From contig PLZT01000146.1 in assembly GCA_003152255.1 (NCBI GenBank), positions 1 to 31,341 on the forward strand: DNA of 31,341 nucleotides, given 5' to 3'. Below are positions 1-7,851 of this stretch, piece after piece; position 1 is the stretch's first letter; the number at the start of each line of letters is the position of its first letter. Position numbers and translations under genes: made by a program. The notes below the pieces were generated by a model. It ran no database searches, was not told the DNA's origin, and worked only from the letters and a program-made list of their open reading frames with translations. The stretch is from Methylocystaceae bacterium (GTDB taxonomy: Bacteria; Pseudomonadota; Alphaproteobacteria; Rhizobiales; Beijerinckiaceae).

Positions 1-248
1 CTATTGCCGTGGTAATAAAGGATCAACGGAAGGTCGTCGCGGGCCGGCGGCGCATACCAGGCGACCAGCGTCTCGCCGTCGCCGCTGGCGAGCTTCAGCG
101 TCTCGATCGTCGCGAGCCCGGCCTGCGCCGGCGCGACGATGGCGGCGCCGGGATGATATTGAAGATCGCGCTGGAACAGCGACAGTCCAAGCAGCGCCGC
201 GCAATAAACGCCGAGCAGCGTCTTCGCCGTCAGCTTCAACAATTTCAT
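1..248 (-). CDS. alpha/beta hydrolase, N-terminal part (cut by window edge)
   Basis: Only the first 82 codons are inside the window; the rest lies to the left. The protein starts MKLLKLTAKTLLGVYCAALL, a single N-terminal hydrophobic segment (signal anchor). It continues to LILYYHGN, the beta-strand plus oxyanion-hole motif (YHGN) typical of membrane-anchored serine hydrolases of the BEM46/ABHD type. The nucleophile elbow would be further on and is not visible. The ATG at 248 is preceded by GAGGGAG at a suitable distance. It lies 47 bp downstream of the truA stop on the same strand, so it may be read from the same transcript. The substrate cannot be guessed. Confidence 0.75.
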   Translation of the reverse strand, partial: MKLLKLTAKTLLGVYCAALLGLSLFQRDLQYHPGAAIVAPAQAGLATIETLKLASGDGETLVAWYAPPARDDLPLILYYHGN

Positions 249-295
249 GAACGGCTCCCTCGCCCCTCGACGCGCCGGAACGTAACGCCGGGCGC

Positions 296-1033
296 TCAAT
301 AATCAACCGCGACGAGATAGAGCCCTTGCGGCGGCGCCACCTGTCCGCAACGGGCGCGGTCGCGCGCCTCCAGCGCGTGGCGCAAATCCGCGACGCGCCA
401 TTTGCCGCTGCCGACATGCTCCAGCGATCCCACCAGCGAGCGCACCTGATTGTGCAAAAACGACTGCGCGCTGGCGAGGATTTCAATGATCTCGCCGTCG
501 CGCCGCACGTCGAGCCGGTCGAGCGTGCGGACCGGCGATTTCGCCTGGCATTCGCTCGCGCGAAACGTCGTGAAATCGAATTTGCCGATCAGAGCTTGCG
601 CCGCCGCGTGCATGGCTTCCGCGTCGAGCGCGCGCTTGACGTGCCAGGCGCGACCGACGTTCAGCGCCAGCGGCGCGCGGCGATTGTCGATGACATAGCG
701 ATAATGGCGCGCCCGCGCGGAAAAGCGCGCCTCGAAGTCGTCGCCCACGGCGCGCGCCGACAGCACGGCGATGGGGCTCGGGCGCAGATGCGCGTTGATG
801 GCGTCGCGCAGCCGGTCCTCCCGCCAGACGCGCGCCAGATCGACATGGGCGACCTGCCCCAGCGCATGCACGCCGGCGTCGGTGCGGCCGGCGCAATGCA
901 CGACGCGGCGCGCGCCGTCGATGGCGAAAACCGCCTCCTCCAGCCGCTGCTGCACCGACATGCCATTGGCCTGCCGCTGCCAGCCGACAAAAGGCCCGCC
1001 GTCATATTCGATCGTCAGGGCGTAGCGGGGCAT
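296..1033 (-). CDS. truA: tRNA pseudouridine(38-40) synthase TruA
   Basis: TruA isomerises uridines 38, 39 and 40 in the anticodon arm of many tRNAs to pseudouridine. The 245-residue protein has the normal family length. It begins [21 protein letters not shown], the expected first strand with the GW-Q motif. The catalytic aspartate is D52 in the signature [12 protein letters not shown]. The usual C-terminal features are present, including [13 protein letters not shown], which matches the conserved F-xx-NQ-R-x-V block. It follows fmt on the minus strand after a 287-bp gap filled by a palindromic element. def, fmt and truA together form a translation and tRNA modification cluster common in Alphaproteobacteria. 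Confidence 0.97.
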   Translation of the reverse strand: MPRYALTIEYDGGPFVGWQRQANGMSVQQRLEEAVFAIDGARRVVHCAGRTDAGVHALGQVAHVDLARVWREDRLRDAINAHLRPSPIAVLSARAVGDDFEARFSARARHYRYVIDNRRAPLALNVGRAWHVKRALDAEAMHAAAQALIGKFDFTTFRASECQAKSPVRTLDRLDVRRDGEIIEILASAQSFLHNQVRSLVGSLEHVGSGKWRVADLRHALEARDRARCGQVAPPQGLYLVAVDY

Positions 1034-1141
1034 TGGCGGGCGGGTTCTCGATTTAGCTTGAGGGAAGCGTCGGAAGGAGACTTCCCTCCAACCTCACGCT
1101 TTTGCGGCGACCACCGGGGAATTGCAAGCAAGCAAGCGCCT

Positions 1142-1310
1142 CACCCTCCCCTCAAGGGGGAGGGTCGAAACGCAAAGCGTTTCGGGGTGGAGTGACACCC
1201 TGAAACTCGCGCCTTTGCCCCACCCCACCCCGCGCCCATAGGGTGTCCCGAAGGGACGCCCGTCGCAGGCGACGAGCTATGGGCGCGACCCTCCCCCTCA
1301 AGGGGAGGGT
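1142..1310. repeat. composite palindromic element with predicted three-way junction
   Basis: The gap between fmt and truA holds five perfect or near-perfect hairpins. Two REP-like outer hairpins (ACCCTCCCC/GGGGAGGGT) lie at 1143-1165 and 1288-1310 in inverted orientation. An 8-bp hairpin CGAAACGC/GCGTTTCG sits at 1166-1184. At 1231-1287 an 11-bp outer stem (CGCGCCCATAG with CTATGGGCGCG) encloses an 8-bp hairpin with GAA triloop at 1242-1260 and a CGTCG/CGACG hairpin at 1261-1274, so it can fold as a three-way junction. This looks like a bacterial interspersed mosaic element. A single related palindrome lies at 28715-28738. Function unknown. Confidence 0.7.
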
Positions 1311-1320
1311 AAAAGATGCT

Positions 1321-2250
1321 TCACCCGCCCAGCCGCGCGCCGCGCTCGATCCGCCGGCCGCGCGAAAACTCCGCGAAGTCCATCGGCCCCTTGCCGGCGC
1401 GTTGAACCCGCAGCAGGCGTAGCGCGCCCTCGCCGCAGGCGATCAGCCCTTCGTCGTCGAGCGCCGTTCCTGGATCGCCGACCCCTTCTTCGACCTTCGT
1501 CCGCAAAACCTTCACCCGCTCGACACCGGCGCCAAGGTCTGCCTCGAAGAAGGCTCCGGGAAAGGGCGCGAGCCCGCGCGAAAGATTGTGCAATTCGCTG
1601 GCGGGGCGGCGCCAGTCGATGCGCGCCTCGGCCTTGTCGATCTTTTGCGCATAGGTCACGCCCGCCTCGCTCTGCGGCGCGAAAACCAGTTCGCCGCGCT
1701 CCAGCGCCTCCAGCGCGTTCGCCATCAGCGGCGCTCCGGCCAGCGCCAGCGCGTCGTGCAACTCTCCGGCGGTCATGTCGGGGCCGATGGCAACCCGTGT
1801 TTCCAGCGCGACGGGGCCAGTGTCGAGCCCCTCCTCCATCCGCATCACATCGACGCCGCTTTCGCTGTCGCCGGCCATTATCGCGCGCTGGATCGGCCCG
1901 GCGCCGCGCCAGCGCGGCAGAATCGAGCCATGCAGATTGAGGCAGCCGAGCCGCGGCGCCTCCAGAATCGCGCGCGGCAGGATCAGCCCATAGGCGGCGA
2001 CGACGGCGACATCGGCGTTAAGCGCCTTGAAGGCCGCCGTTTCCTCCGCCCCGCGCAGGCCGCGCGGAGCGAGGACGCGCAGCCCGAGGCTTTCGGCGAG
2101 CAGATGCACGGGCGATTTGCGTGGCTCCATGCCGCGTCCGGCCGGGCGCGGCGGCTGCGTATAAACCGCCACGACCTCATGCCCTCGCGAAACGATCTCC
2201 TTCAGGAGGCCCGTCGAAAACTCCGGCGTGCCCATGAAGACGACGCGCAT
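1321..2250 (-). CDS. fmt: methionyl-tRNA formyltransferase
   Basis: Fmt transfers a formyl group from 10-formyl-tetrahydrofolate to initiator Met-tRNA, producing the fMet-tRNA used to start translation. The protein has 309 residues, as usual. The N-terminal formyltransferase domain (about 1-200) opens with [12 protein letters not shown] and carries the catalytic set N106, H108 ([17 protein letters not shown]) and D143 (GLDTG). The smaller C-terminal OB-like domain occupies about 205-309. The start codon overlaps the stop of def by one base (TGATG), showing translational coupling. Def removes the formyl group that Fmt adds, and the pair is linked in most bacteria. Confidence 0.98.
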   Translation of the reverse strand: MRVVFMGTPEFSTGLLKEIVSRGHEVVAVYTQPPRPAGRGMEPRKSPVHLLAESLGLRVLAPRGLRGAEETAAFKALNADVAVVAAYGLILPRAILEAPRLGCLNLHGSILPRWRGAGPIQRAIMAGDSESGVDVMRMEEGLDTGPVALETRVAIGPDMTAGELHDALALAGAPLMANALEALERGELVFAPQSEAGVTYAQKIDKAEARIDWRRPASELHNLSRGLAPFPGAFFEADLGAGVERVKVLRTKVEEGVGDPGTALDDEGLIACGEGALRLLRVQRAGKGPMDFAEFSRGRRIERGARLGG

Positions 2251-2807
2251 CAGGCGTCCGCGTTTTCGGTCGCGTGCTCGGCGGCGCGCGCGTCGAGGCG
2301 CGCGGCCTTGGTGAATTTTTTCACGACGCGCTCGCGTTTCAGGCGCGAGAGATGGTCGATGAACAGCCCGCCTTCGAGATGGTCCAGCTCGTGCTGCACG
2401 ACGGTCGCCAGCAGCCCCTCGGCGTCGAATTCGATCGTCTCGCCCGCGCGGCTGAGATGGCGCACGCGCACCCGCGCGGGGCGCTGCACGTCCTCGAAAT
2501 ATTCGGGCACGGAGAGGCAGCCCTCGTTATAGGTGCTGAGTTCCTCGCAGGCCCAGACGATCTCGGGGTTGAGGAGAAACAGCGGCGCGGGCGGCTCGGC
2601 GTCGTCTTTTCGCTTGGCGATGTCGATGACGACGATGCGCTTGGCGACGGCGACCTGCACGGCGGCGAGGCCAATGCCCGGCGCCTCGTACATGGTCTCC
2701 AGCATATCGTCGAGCAACCGGTGAATTTCCGCGTCGATCCGCTCGACCGGCGTCGAAATGACCCGCAAGCGCGGATCGGGAAGGGTGAGGATAGGAAGCA
2801 AGGCCAT
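2250..2807 (-). CDS. def: peptide deformylase
   Basis: Peptide deformylase removes the N-formyl group from nascent proteins. Starting at [15 protein letters not shown] gives 185 residues. An in-frame ATG 81 bp upstream would add 27 residues that do not look like this family, and it lies in a hairpin loop, so the shorter start is preferred. All three motifs are present: GIGLAAVQ (44-51), EGCLSVP (95-101, metal ligand C97) and QHELDH (138-143, ligands H139 and H143, catalytic E140). It is the first gene of the minus-strand def-fmt-truA unit. Its 5' region contains two strong hairpins (2869-2949) that may affect transcription or RNA stability. Confidence 0.97.
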   Translation of the reverse strand: MALLPILTLPDPRLRVISTPVERIDAEIHRLLDDMLETMYEAPGIGLAAVQVAVAKRIVVIDIAKRKDDAEPPAPLFLLNPEIVWACEELSTYNEGCLSVPEYFEDVQRPARVRVRHLSRAGETIEFDAEGLLATVVQHELDHLEGGLFIDHLSRLKRERVVKKFTKAARLDARAAEHATENADA

Positions 2808-2868
2808 GGGTTCGCCCAGGGTTGATCGGTTTATCCTCAGATAAGCGCGAGGGCGCGCGGCGTCAAAT

Positions 2869-2949
2869 GGGGGCCGGTTTGAATTCATGAACCGGCCCCC
2901 GAGCGGAGCTCCCGCGGGCGAAGGAACGTGTCTTCGCCGCGGGTTTTTT
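2869..2949 (+). terminator. two tandem hairpins, the second with a T6 tract
   Basis: Hairpin 1 (2869-2900) pairs GGGGGCCGGTT with AACCGGCCCCC, 11 perfect bp around a 10-nt loop. Hairpin 2 (2911-2943) pairs CCCGCGGGCGAAG with CTTCGCCGCGGG, with one bulged G, and is followed directly by six T at 2944-2949. Read on the plus strand, hairpin 2 has the form of a Rho-independent terminator. No plus-strand gene ends here, because everything to the left is coded on the minus strand. It may end an unannotated small RNA or antisense transcript. Alternatively it may be a left-over from a gene lost by rearrangement near the insertion sequence, or act as structure in the def leader. Confidence 0.55.
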
Positions 2950-2956
2950 CCATTCG

Positions 2957-2980
2957 CTAGTGGTTAAAATCTGACGCTTG
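2957..2980 (+). repeat. 24-bp dispersed repeat, copy 1
   Basis: A 24-bp sequence beginning CTAGTGG and ending ACGCTTG recurs on the opposite strand at 5962-5985 with 22 of 24 matches. The sequences beyond the 24 bp do not match. Here it follows the T-tract of the hairpin pair and lies outside the insertion sequence. Its nature is unknown; it could be a recombination or insertion remnant. Confidence 0.5.
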
Positions 2981-3223
2981 GAACCCTGTTTGTCGCATCG
3001 AGCGCGGCAGATGTTGGGGTCGGCAATGCGCCAGGAGCGGCCGTCGGCACCCGAATGCGGGCCGGCCCGTTGTCGGTCAGTCGGTCTTGGCATTTGGTGC
3101 GAAATTCAAGCAGACCGTTCTCTAATCGGCATGTTGATGTCAAGCACTTCGGAAACTGATGCCTTGGCCGGGGTCACGGTTCTCTTCGAGGTCGGCTCTT
3201 GGTCGCCTCATCATGGGTGTCAG

Positions 3224-3363
3224 GGATGAAACGCTGCAACGTGTGAAACGCCCTTTTTCCGAAAAAAGGATCATGGGCAACAGCCTGCTCGCAGTCGTTT
3301 CAACCCGCCGTCCCAGCCAGGGCAGCGTCTCCGCGGATGCGGAGCTTGTGGGGTGGATCGGGA
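3224..3363 (-). ncRNA. candidate IS1111-type guide RNA (seekRNA/bridge RNA) region
   Basis: About 140 nt follow the transposase stop and precede the inverted repeat on the same strand. IS110-family recombinases are known to be guided by an RNA encoded in a non-coding end, downstream of the gene in the IS1111 group and upstream in the IS110 group. This stretch can form a CTCCGC/GCGGAG hairpin (about 3331-3346) and an AT-rich CCTTTTTT/AAAAAGG hairpin (about 3252-3271). I cannot show transcription or identify target-binding loops, so this is a hypothesis placed by position. The upstream flank (4387-4486) is the alternative location. Confidence 0.3.
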
Positions 3364-4386
3364 TCAGGCCTGGGCGGCCTCTTTGGTCCACCAGAACTCA
3401 GTGCCGTCGGTCCATATGCATTGAAGGATGACAGCAATCTTGCGCGCTATTGCGACACGAGCCTTCTTGGAGCCTATGCGCCGCGCCAATCGTGTTCCCC
3501 ATGCCTTGAGCGGCGACCAGCGCTGCACCTTGGTAAGAAGAACGCTGCCGGCTTCATAGAGGCAGGTTCGGGTAAAGCGGTTTCCGCATTTCGAGATCTT
3601 GCCTTGTCGATCCGTTTCCCCGGATTGATACCGCCGCGGCGTCAATCCCAGATAGGGGCCAACGTCCCTGGCTCGCTTGAATCTGTCTGGTTCATCGATC
3701 GTGGATCGAAACGCCAGTGCGGTCACCGGACCGACGCCGGGCACAGTCATGAAGCGCCGTAACGTGGGATCGGCGCGAACAAAGCTACGGATTTCCTTGT
3801 CCAGAACCGCGACCTTGGCGACGGTAACCTCTCGCACCTCTATTAATTTGTCGATGAGGGCTGACAACACCGGGTGATCCTGAGCAAGCATCCGGGCGCG
3901 CTGGGCGAACGCATTTTTGTTACCACGCCCCACCACCAAGCCAACCGTCTTCAGAATGCCACGGATTTGCCCATCGATCTCTACCCGCATATCCACGAGG
4001 CGACGGCGAACACCTAACAGCGCCATCCTCTCATGCGCAGCGAGACTCTTGACCTGAACTTCCTTATACCAGCCCATCTCCGCTAACCCGCGCGCATCGT
4101 TGCGGTCAGATTTGGTTGGACGGACTGACAGAGCAGCGTGTGCATGGCGCGCGTCCATGCACACCACCGGCAATCCAGCGGACTTTAAAGAATGCCACAA
4201 CCACGGTGATGTCGGCCCGCTTTCCAGCCCGATCCTGACCGCATCAGGCGCTTTGGTTCGAATGAAAGCGATCAAAACTCCAGGCTCGGACGCCACTTCA
4301 GCTTCGATGACAACACGACCTGACGCATTCAAAACACAAACGGCGATCTTCTGAAGCGAGACGTCCAATGCAACATATTGCTCCAT
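3364..4386 (-). CDS. IS110-family transposase (DEDD recombinase)
   Basis: The 340-residue protein has the two-part architecture of IS110-family recombinases. The N-terminal RuvC-like DEDD domain has D8 (ALDVS), E55 (GLESGPTSPWL), and D94 and D97 (KSDRNDARGLAE), so all four acidic residues are present. A coiled middle region (about 110-205) leads to the C-terminal Transposase_20 domain with MTVPGVGPVTALAF and the YQSGETDRQGKISKCGNR block. That block contains the serines (S255, S265) from which the family nucleophile is expected; I cannot say which. The ORF is full length with no frameshift, so the element may be active. It is read away from the TPR pseudogene on its right. Confidence 0.95.
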   Translation of the reverse strand: MEQYVALDVSLQKIAVCVLNASGRVVIEAEVASEPGVLIAFIRTKAPDAVRIGLESGPTSPWLWHSLKSAGLPVVCMDARHAHAALSVRPTKSDRNDARGLAEMGWYKEVQVKSLAAHERMALLGVRRRLVDMRVEIDGQIRGILKTVGLVVGRGNKNAFAQRARMLAQDHPVLSALIDKLIEVREVTVAKVAVLDKEIRSFVRADPTLRRFMTVPGVGPVTALAFRSTIDEPDRFKRARDVGPYLGLTPRRYQSGETDRQGKISKCGNRFTRTCLYEAGSVLLTKVQRWSPLKAWGTRLARRIGSKKARVAIARKIAVILQCIWTDGTEFWWTKEAAQA

Positions 4387-4774
4387 GACTTTTCTCCGCG
4401 CTTCGAGCTACAAAGCCAGACACTTGTCCGGTATACGCCTCGGACGGAAACGATGCCGCGCCGATTACCCCATGTGTGAAAACTCGCGTTTCATCCGAAA
4501 ACGGGCGCGCTCACAGCGAATTTTTGCGATTGATCGGCGCCTGATCGCTCAAAACGGGCCAAATTTCCGTGAAAATTCGATTGCTCTGTTTGGCGTCTGA
4601 GTTTTCGCACAGTCTGCAAGAATTTTGAAACACGTGGAATTGCCCAGGCTCCGGGCGAAAATGCGGGCTTCTCCCCTTTTCCCCTTTCGCGTGCGCAGTG
4701 CGACATTTGCACCCGCCTGCGGCGGCAGGAAGCCTGATAGATTGGCGCAGGCGTTCTTTGCAGGAGTTGAAGCG
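4387..4774. other. gene-free stretch: IS end and leader of the TPR gene
   Basis: The first ~115 bp are the right part of the insertion sequence, including the inverted repeat at 4486-4496 and presumably the transposase promoter. From about 4505 the sequence is AT-richer than its surroundings, and then it becomes the leader of the TPR gene. I see no RNA gene. Reading frames open on either strand here have unnatural composition. Confidence 0.5.
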
Positions 4775-5712
4775 ATGATGTTCTCGCCACGGATTTTTGT
4801 CGTGCTCGCCGCACTCACTCTCGGCGCGGGGCCCACCCGAGCCGAAGACGCGGATTGGCGCGATTGCAAGCAAGAGCAGGACCGCGATTTGGAGATACAC
4901 GGCTGCTCGCGGATTTTGGCGCGCGGCGACGCGGAGACTTCGCAGAATCGCGCCATCGCCTATAACAATCGCGGCGTTGCCTATTCCGCCAAAGGCGACA
5001 AGGATCGCGCCATCGCCGATTGCGATCACGCCATCCGTATCAATCCGAACTACGCCGTCGCCTATTTCATTCGCGGCCTTGTCTATTTTGCCAAAGGCGA
5101 CAAGGATCGCGCCATCGCCGATTACGATCACGCCATCCGCCTCAATCCGAACTTCGTGGATGCCTACTACTGGCGCGGCGGTGTCTATTCCGCCAAAGGC
5201 GACAAGGATCGCGCCATCGCCGATTACGATCAGGCCATCCGCATCAATCCGAACTACGCGGATGGCCTACTACTGTGCGCGGCATTGCCTATTCCGCCAA
5301 AGGCGACAAGGATCGCGCCATCGCCGATCACACCAAGGCGATCGAGCTCGATCCGAACTACGTGGATGCCTACTACAATCGCGGCCTTGCCTATTTTGCC
5401 AAAGGCGACAACGATCGCGCCATCGCCGACTACACCAAGGCGATCGAGCTTGATCCGAAAAATGCCAATTACTACAACGCGCGCGCATGGGCTTATTTCA
5501 AATGGGGCAAGGCGGCGGAAGGACTGCCCGATGCGGAGAAATCCCTCGAGTTGCGTCCGAATGATCCATATACTCTGGATACGCGCGGCAACATCTTCGA
5601 AGCGCTTGGGCGACGCGAGGAGGCCATCGCCGATTTCCGCCGAGCGTTGTCAAAAAACCCGAACCTACAAGGCAGCAAGGATGCTCTCGCTCGGTTGGGT
5701 GCGGCCCCTTAA
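4775..5712 (+). pseudogene. secreted TPR-repeat protein, frameshifted
   Basis: The reading starts at ATG 4775 behind CAGGAG, with a signal peptide (MMFSPRIFVVLAALTLGAGPTRA). It then runs as tandem 34-residue TPRs of the form A-x2-RG-x-AYSAKGDKDRAIADYDxAIRxNPNY. After the third repeat the frame is lost, and it resumes in another frame with four more TPRs, ending at 5712 in ALARLGAAP. Compared with its sister repeats, one extra G (about 5264) and one extra T (about 5275) have been gained. Removing both restores DAYYWRGIAYSAKG exactly. The 102-bp DNA repeats are nearly identical, so slippage or gene conversion is plausible, as is a base-calling error. If intact, it would be a periplasmic seven-TPR scaffold of about 311 residues. 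Partner unknown. Confidence 0.8.
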
Positions 5713-5747
5713 TCTGGACCGCATAGAGCCAAACCCGGCCGCATGAG

Positions 5748-5772
5748 GAGAGGCCGTGCTCTCTTTATGTTT
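5748..5772 (+). terminator. weak terminator-like hairpin after the TPR gene
   Basis: GAGAG (5748-5752) and CTCTC (5759-5763) can pair around a 6-nt loop and are followed by TTTATGTTT. The stem is only 5 bp and the T-tract is interrupted, so this is a weak candidate, supported mainly by its place 36 bp after the TPR stop. Confidence 0.3.
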
Positions 5773-5961
5773 GAGATGTCATACACTGAGAACACTTTCG
5801 TGTAGTGACGCCTATTAGCAAAAATCAACAATTTCATTCTAAATCCAAGTCCCTGAAAAAGATGCGTTATTATTCAGCTTGGCCAGAGCCAATGGCGATG
5901 GCGGCTTGGGGTCAAAAGCGGTCAAATGGCAACCGCCTGCGGCATTCCCTTTCGCGGGCAT

Positions 5962-5985
5962 CAAGCGTTAGATTTTGACCACTAG
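5962..5985 (-). repeat. 24-bp dispersed repeat, copy 2
   Basis: This is the reverse-strand partner of the repeat at 2957-2980 (22 of 24 bases). It overlaps the TAG stop codon (5982-5984) of the cysteine-containing secreted protein gene, so the end of that gene may have been shaped by whatever spread the repeat. Confidence 0.5.
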
Positions 5986-6350
5986 ATAGGGCAAGCGGAA
6001 CTGTTATCGGCCCATTGCCAACCGCCGTTCGAACTATTGGGACAGCACTGCCAGGTAGGCAACGCGCATCCGGTGAAATCGCCGCAGGTCGCCGTTTGGA
6101 AGCCTTGCGCGCATGTGGCCGAGCTCTGCGAGGAGCCTCCATTCTGCGAACCGTGCCGATGATGATGCTGGCGCGAGCCGCCTTCCCCCTGCCAAGCGCC
6201 TCCATTCCGCGAGACGTCGCCGTCCTGCGAGCCGTCCGCGCTGTCGGTGACGGCGACGCCGGGATCCGCGGCGTTGTTCCCCGCATCGTCGGCGATTCCG
6301 GGAGAAGAAGCCGCGATCAACAAAACCGCGCCTAGAAGCAAATTTCGCAT
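5982..6350 (-). CDS. small secreted cysteine-containing protein, unknown
   Basis: The 122-residue protein starts at an ATG with an excellent AAGGAGG site six bases upstream. A clear signal peptide (MRNLLLGAVLLIAASSPGIADDAG) is followed by a low-complexity acidic/Gln/Gly/His-rich middle (HHHRHGSQNGG). The C-terminal domain has six cysteines (ATC-x5-ATC, TGC, WQCC and the final SACPI). The cysteine spacing suggests disulfides or metal binding in the periplasm or outside the cell. I do not recognise the family. It lies downstream of tadE/tadG on the same strand with a 139-bp gap, so it may be co-expressed with the pilus-like genes. Confidence 0.7.
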   Translation of the reverse strand: MRNLLLGAVLLIAASSPGIADDAGNNAADPGVAVTDSADGSQDGDVSRNGGAWQGEGGSRQHHHRHGSQNGGSSQSSATCAQGFQTATCGDFTGCALPTWQCCPNSSNGGWQWADNSSACPI

Positions 6351-6489
6351 ATTGTCCTCCTTGTCAGCGCCCGGCGGGCGATTCAATGGATATCAGCCGT
6401 TTAGGGGGGGGCCGGCCGGGCTGGATTGGATCGAGGCCGACCTACGCCCCCCCTATTGTTTCCAAGTCTTCCACCGCATTCCCGCGCCG

Positions 6490-7851
6490 TCAGCTCACAT
6501 CGTTGGAGAGCAACCTCGCGCCCGTCGATCCGCTATTCACCGACGCCGCGATCGCGTTGAACAGCGCGACCAAATCGGTCGTGGAATTGGCGGTGATGGT
6601 GGAGGTGCAGGTGGTTCCGGTCGTGTCGGAGAAGAACGTCGACGGCGTGGACGCCATGCTCTGCATCGCCGTGCAGGCGGAGATGGCCATGCCCGTCCCC
6701 GTGTCCGTGCTGCAGCTCGAAGGGGTCTTGCCCGTCGGCGCGCCATAGGCCGCCGTGTAGACCACCGTGCCGGCCGTCGTCGCGGCCTTGGCGGCGGTGA
6801 TCCCTTCGTGACACTGGTTCGTCGCCTGCCCGCTCGGCACATTGCTCGAGCTGGCGTTCGCGTCGCCGTCGCTCAGAAAGATGATCACGTTAAAGGCGTT
6901 CGGGTTCTTGGCGACCAGGGCGGCCTGCGCCGCGGCAATCACCCCGGCGTAATAGGTTCCGTAGCCGCCAATAGCCTGCAAGCCCTGCGCGCAGCCGCTG
7001 CCCCCTCCGCCAAGCGCCCTCACGAGGTTGGAGCTGGCGCTCAGCGTCGTCGCGGTGGGGGACGTTTTGTAATCGGTGGAAAAACCAACGATCTGGTACA
7101 GAGGCGAAGTCGCGCTGTATGAGGCGATTGTTGGTGATTTGCTGCTTGAGCAATCGTAATCATAGCCGGCCGAGGTCGTGTTGTTCACTCCGGGGAAGAC
7201 CATCAGGCCGACGCTGACGATGGAGGGATTAAACGCCTGGAGCAAGGTCCGGGCTCCCGCTTCCGCGCAGGTGAGCCTGGTGGCTCCCGAGACCGAACAG
7301 CCGGGATCGGCGGTGTTCATCGAAGCCGTCGTGTCGACGATGAGCATGACATTGGCCGATTTCCCGGCGCCCCCTCTCACGCCCGCGGTCGCGGTCGCCG
7401 TGATCGTCTTGGTTGAGTGTCCGACAAATCCGCCAAAGACCAGCGGTATCGTCGCCTGCTGCGACACGACGATGGCGTTGGCGCTGTCCGTGCCGGCGCA
7501 CGACACGCCCGTGCTGGTCAGGCATTTCAACTTCGGGTAGCCGGACACCATCGTGACCGTTGCTTCCTTAATGGGATTTAGGGCGCTATAGGACTGCGCC
7601 CGCGCGATCGCCGTCGACGTCGTGCAGCAGTTGATATCCTGCGCCGCGGCCAAGGCCGCCATGGCGGTCGAGGCCTTGAGCGCCGTCGTGGTCCGATAGA
7701 TGAGCGCCTCTTCAACCACCATCCCGAGCATCATGGTGAAGGCGATCGCCATGAAGCCCACCATGATGGCGACGGAGCCGCGCTTATCCGAACGCCATCG
7801 TTGGATCGCCAAGCGGATTCGAGGCAGCGAGAAGTTCTGTCTGATGCTCAT
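6490..7851 (-). CDS. TadG-like pilus assembly protein with VWA domain
   Basis: The 453-residue protein starts MSIRQNFSLPRIRL at the ATGA overlap with tadE. A TadE/G-type N-terminus carries one membrane segment (about 24-48, RGSVAIMVGFMAIAFTMML). The periplasmic part includes a von Willebrand factor A domain from about residue 168, with a MIDAS-like DTTASM (D173; the canonical motif is DxSxS) and IIFLSDGDAN near 323-332. The linker and C-terminus are rich in Ser, Thr, Ala and Cys. TadG proteins assist Tad/Flp pilus or surface adhesin assembly. No tadA, tadB, tadC, cpa or flp gene is in the window, so this is an orphan tadE-tadG pair. It may serve a remote Tad locus or another surface function. 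Confidence 0.85.
   Translation of the reverse strand: MSIRQNFSLPRIRLAIQRWRSDKRGSVAIMVGFMAIAFTMMLGMVVEEALIYRTTTALKASTAMAALAAAQDINCCTTSTAIARAQSYSALNPIKEATVTMVSGYPKLKCLTSTGVSCAGTDSANAIVVSQQATIPLVFGGFVGHSTKTITATATAGVRGGAGKSANVMLIVDTTASMNTADPGCSVSGATRLTCAEAGARTLLQAFNPSIVSVGLMVFPGVNNTTSAGYDYDCSSSKSPTIASYSATSPLYQIVGFSTDYKTSPTATTLSASSNLVRALGGGGSGCAQGLQAIGGYGTYYAGVIAAAQAALVAKNPNAFNVIIFLSDGDANASSSNVPSGQATNQCHEGITAAKAATTAGTVVYTAAYGAPTGKTPSSCSTDTGTGMAISACTAMQSMASTPSTFFSDTTGTTCTSTITANSTTDLVALFNAIAASVNSGSTGARLLSNDVS

Larger units (their letters stand above)
3217..4503 (-). mobile_element. IS110-family insertion sequence (approximate ends)
   Basis: The element contains one DEDD transposase gene (3364-4386). 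An exact 11-bp inverted repeat, GGATGAAACGC at 3224-3234 and its complement at 4486-4496, flanks the gene 129 and 99 bp away. GTGTGAAA also occurs near both ends in direct orientation. Subterminal rather than terminal inverted repeats are the hallmark of the IS1111 group within the IS110 family. Members make no or very short target duplications, so the exact ends cannot be fixed from one copy; a few bases beyond each repeat is an estimate. The remaining non-coding flank (3224-3363) is the place to expect a guide RNA. Confidence 0.7.

Noticed and set aside
326..1195. 289-codon open frame on the plus strand opposite truA
   Set aside because: It is the opposite strand of a clear truA gene in high-GC DNA; arginine-rich, low-complexity composition and no motif.
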